Positions 5,567 to 6,412 of a DNA stretch of 6,412 nt are shown piece by piece. Position numbers and translations under genes: made by a program. Source of the stretch: Rickettsiales bacterium (GTDB taxonomy: Bacteria; Pseudomonadota; Alphaproteobacteria; Rs-D84). The DNA lies in the NCBI GenBank assembly GCA_031259365.1, contig JAIRLP010000137.1, forward strand, positions 1-6,412, read 5' to 3'. The notes beneath the pieces were generated by a model. The model made no database searches. It had not been told where the DNA came from and worked only from the letters and a program-made list of their open reading frames with translations. Within the stretch, counting starts at the first letter, position 1; each line of letters opens with the position of its first letter.

Positions 5567-5575
5567 TGCTATAAT
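5567..5575 (+). promoter_or_regulatory. Extended -10 promoter for the AbiE-like pair
   Basis: TGCTATAAT is a perfect TGn-extended -10 (TATAAT at 5570-5575). The expected start near 5582 leaves about 19 nt before the ATG at 5601. A short AGCA/TGCT inverted repeat (5558-5561 with 5567-5570) overlaps it. Confidence 0.6.
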
Positions 5576-5600
5576 ATTGATGATTGAAATAGGCAAACAC

Positions 5601-6053
5601 ATGAAAAAAATGAAACCAAAGTTGTTGGACAAAGAACTTTTGATGGATACATTGGGTACCATACCAGAAGCAAGCGCATATATTGGCGGTTGGACGGCCG
5701 CAAACCATTGGGGATTACTAGATGATTTTACTATTTATACATTTGTATTCAGCACTGAAAAACCTACTAATGTAGATTTGGTTGAAAACAGAATCGAAGT
5801 TGCATTGGCCAAGCCTCATATGTTCTATGGAATTACACAGGTTGATGGCGCCCCAATGTCAGATATCCACAAGACATTAATCGATGCTTTTATATATCCA
5901 AATTTTTTTGGTGGGGAAGATGTCTTGGATGAAATGGTTGAAAACTATTTCTTGCATCCAGACAACGATATCGAAATTTTAAAAGTCTATTCATTAAAAG
6001 CCAAGAACGCAGTTCTTGCCAAAAAAATATCAATACTGGTGGATCACAAATGA
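5601..6053 (+). CDS. AbiEi-like antitoxin, core domain without the N-terminal winged helix
   Basis: A 150-residue protein from ATG 5601. The frame is open further upstream, but the -10 box at 5570-5575 places the transcript start after those codons, and AGG lies 8 nt before this ATG. AYIGGWTAANHWGLLDD (about 26-42) is the hallmark of AbiEi antitoxins, and MSDIHKTLIDAFIYPNFFGG with a helical KNAVLAKKISILVD end fits their C-terminal domain. AbiEi normally has an N-terminal winged-helix domain that binds its own promoter; here only about 25 residues precede the GGW motif and they do not resemble one. The protein may therefore still bind or counter the toxin without repressing the operon. Its TGA (6051-6053) overlaps the ATG of the next gene as ATGA, the translational coupling usual for abiE pairs. 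It could also be a naturally short lineage rather than a deletion. Confidence 0.8.
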   Translation: MKKMKPKLLDKELLMDTLGTIPEASAYIGGWTAANHWGLLDDFTIYTFVFSTEKPTNVDLVENRIEVALAKPHMFYGITQVDGAPMSDIHKTLIDAFIYPNFFGGEDVLDEMVENYFLHPDNDIEILKVYSLKAKNAVLAKKISILVDHK

Positions 6054-6412
6054 TTGAACGTAAAGAGCTGATAAAGCTGGCATAACAAGCGAATATAAAT
6101 CACGCCGAAATATTTGAAACGGAATATGTCAACGGATTATTAATTGACGCTATATCCCGTATACTGAGTAAAGATAAATTCGCAATCCATGGCGGAACAT
6201 GCAGAAACAAGGCTTATAATGGTTTGCCTGGAACCTATACCGAAGAAGAAATAGACGAATATTTCCAGCGTAATCGTTTTTCCAAAGATATTGATTCTTA
6301 TATTATGCCTGAATTAAATAATGAAAAAAATATTCGTGAAATTTTGGATGCTGCGGCAGTAACTATGGACAAAAAATACGATATTATAATTAAACCAGAA
6401 GATATTCGAATC
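6050..6412 (+). pseudogene. AbiEii-like nucleotidyltransferase toxin, stop at codon 12 and 3' end outside window
   Basis: From ATG 6050 (overlapping the antitoxin stop) the frame reads MIERKELIKLA, then TAA at 6083-6085, then 109 further codons with no other stop to the window edge. After the stop come FAIHGGTCRNKAYNG (GGT at codons 48-50) and RFSKDIDSYI (D80 and D82). These are the GG-T/S and D-x-D nucleotidyltransferase signatures of AbiEii toxins, which block growth in type IV toxin-antitoxin and phage-exclusion systems. The match on both sides of the TAA and the unbroken frame point to one nonsense change, from GAA, CAA or AAA. No ATG, GTG or TTG start follows before the GGT motif, so a restarted active protein is unlikely. 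A spacer of about 25 residues separates the two motifs. Loss of the toxin before the antitoxin is the expected order of decay for such pairs. Confidence 0.8.
6083..6085 (+). other. Premature TAA in the AbiEii-like gene
   Basis: In-frame stop at codon 12 within KLA-stop-QANINHAEIFE. The frame is intact on both sides, so a single substitution explains it. Confidence 0.85.

Noticed and set aside
5463..5600. Upstream open frame as the missing winged helix of the AbiEi-like protein
   Set aside because: It would read through the promoter and the AAAAATC repeats, and the translation (NLYFYHQKILDFY-like) shows no winged-helix pattern.

Overview
This is a moderately AT-rich bacterial stretch with housekeeping DNA-repair genes at its centre and decaying accessory genes at the right. 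A proteobacterium with a small, eroding genome, possibly a host-associated alphaproteobacterium, fits best. The reasons are the RecN and XseA family sequences, the ATTCCCGCG-type palindromes, a non-autonomous repeat element, and two otherwise open genes each broken by one TAA codon. This is inference; the window has no rRNA or other decisive taxonomic marker.

Layout. 2-217 (+): the C-terminal end of an ABC-F type ATPase that enters from the left. 316-1074 (-): a TIM-barrel protein resembling phosphoribosylanthranilate isomerase, function unknown. 1075-1228: divergent promoter region with a good sigma70-type promoter for each flanking gene. 1229-2881 (+): recN, complete, followed 21 nt later by a small gene for a membrane-anchored coiled-coil protein (2903-3163). 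3164-3390: convergent gap holding a second, degenerate copy of the recN 3' end. A 140-bp MITE-like element (3220-3359) with terminal inverted repeats, 8-bp flanking direct repeats and two inverted internal hairpins interrupts that copy. 3391-4221 (-): an inositol-monophosphatase-family gene with one in-frame TAA and an altered metal-binding motif, 3 nt downstream of xseA (4225-5466, -), whose GHETD-type catalytic motif has lost its Asp. 5467-5600: divergent promoter region with four copies of AAAAATC in inverted pairs. 5601-6053 (+): an AbiEi-like antitoxin lacking the usual N-terminal winged helix. 6050-6412 (+): an AbiEii-like nucleotidyltransferase toxin, overlapping by ATGA, killed by TAA at codon 12 and running off the right edge.

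How it works together. recN (double-strand break repair) and xseA (exonuclease VII large subunit) are convergent; a phosphatase gene trails xseA. The right edge is a type IV AbiE toxin-antitoxin/phage-exclusion locus in decay: toxin disrupted, antitoxin still open. The least ordinary points are the changed active site of XseA, the layered history of the recN-phosphatase gap (tail duplication, then MITE insertion), and -10 elements placed so close to the recN and xseA start codons that leaderless transcripts are likely.
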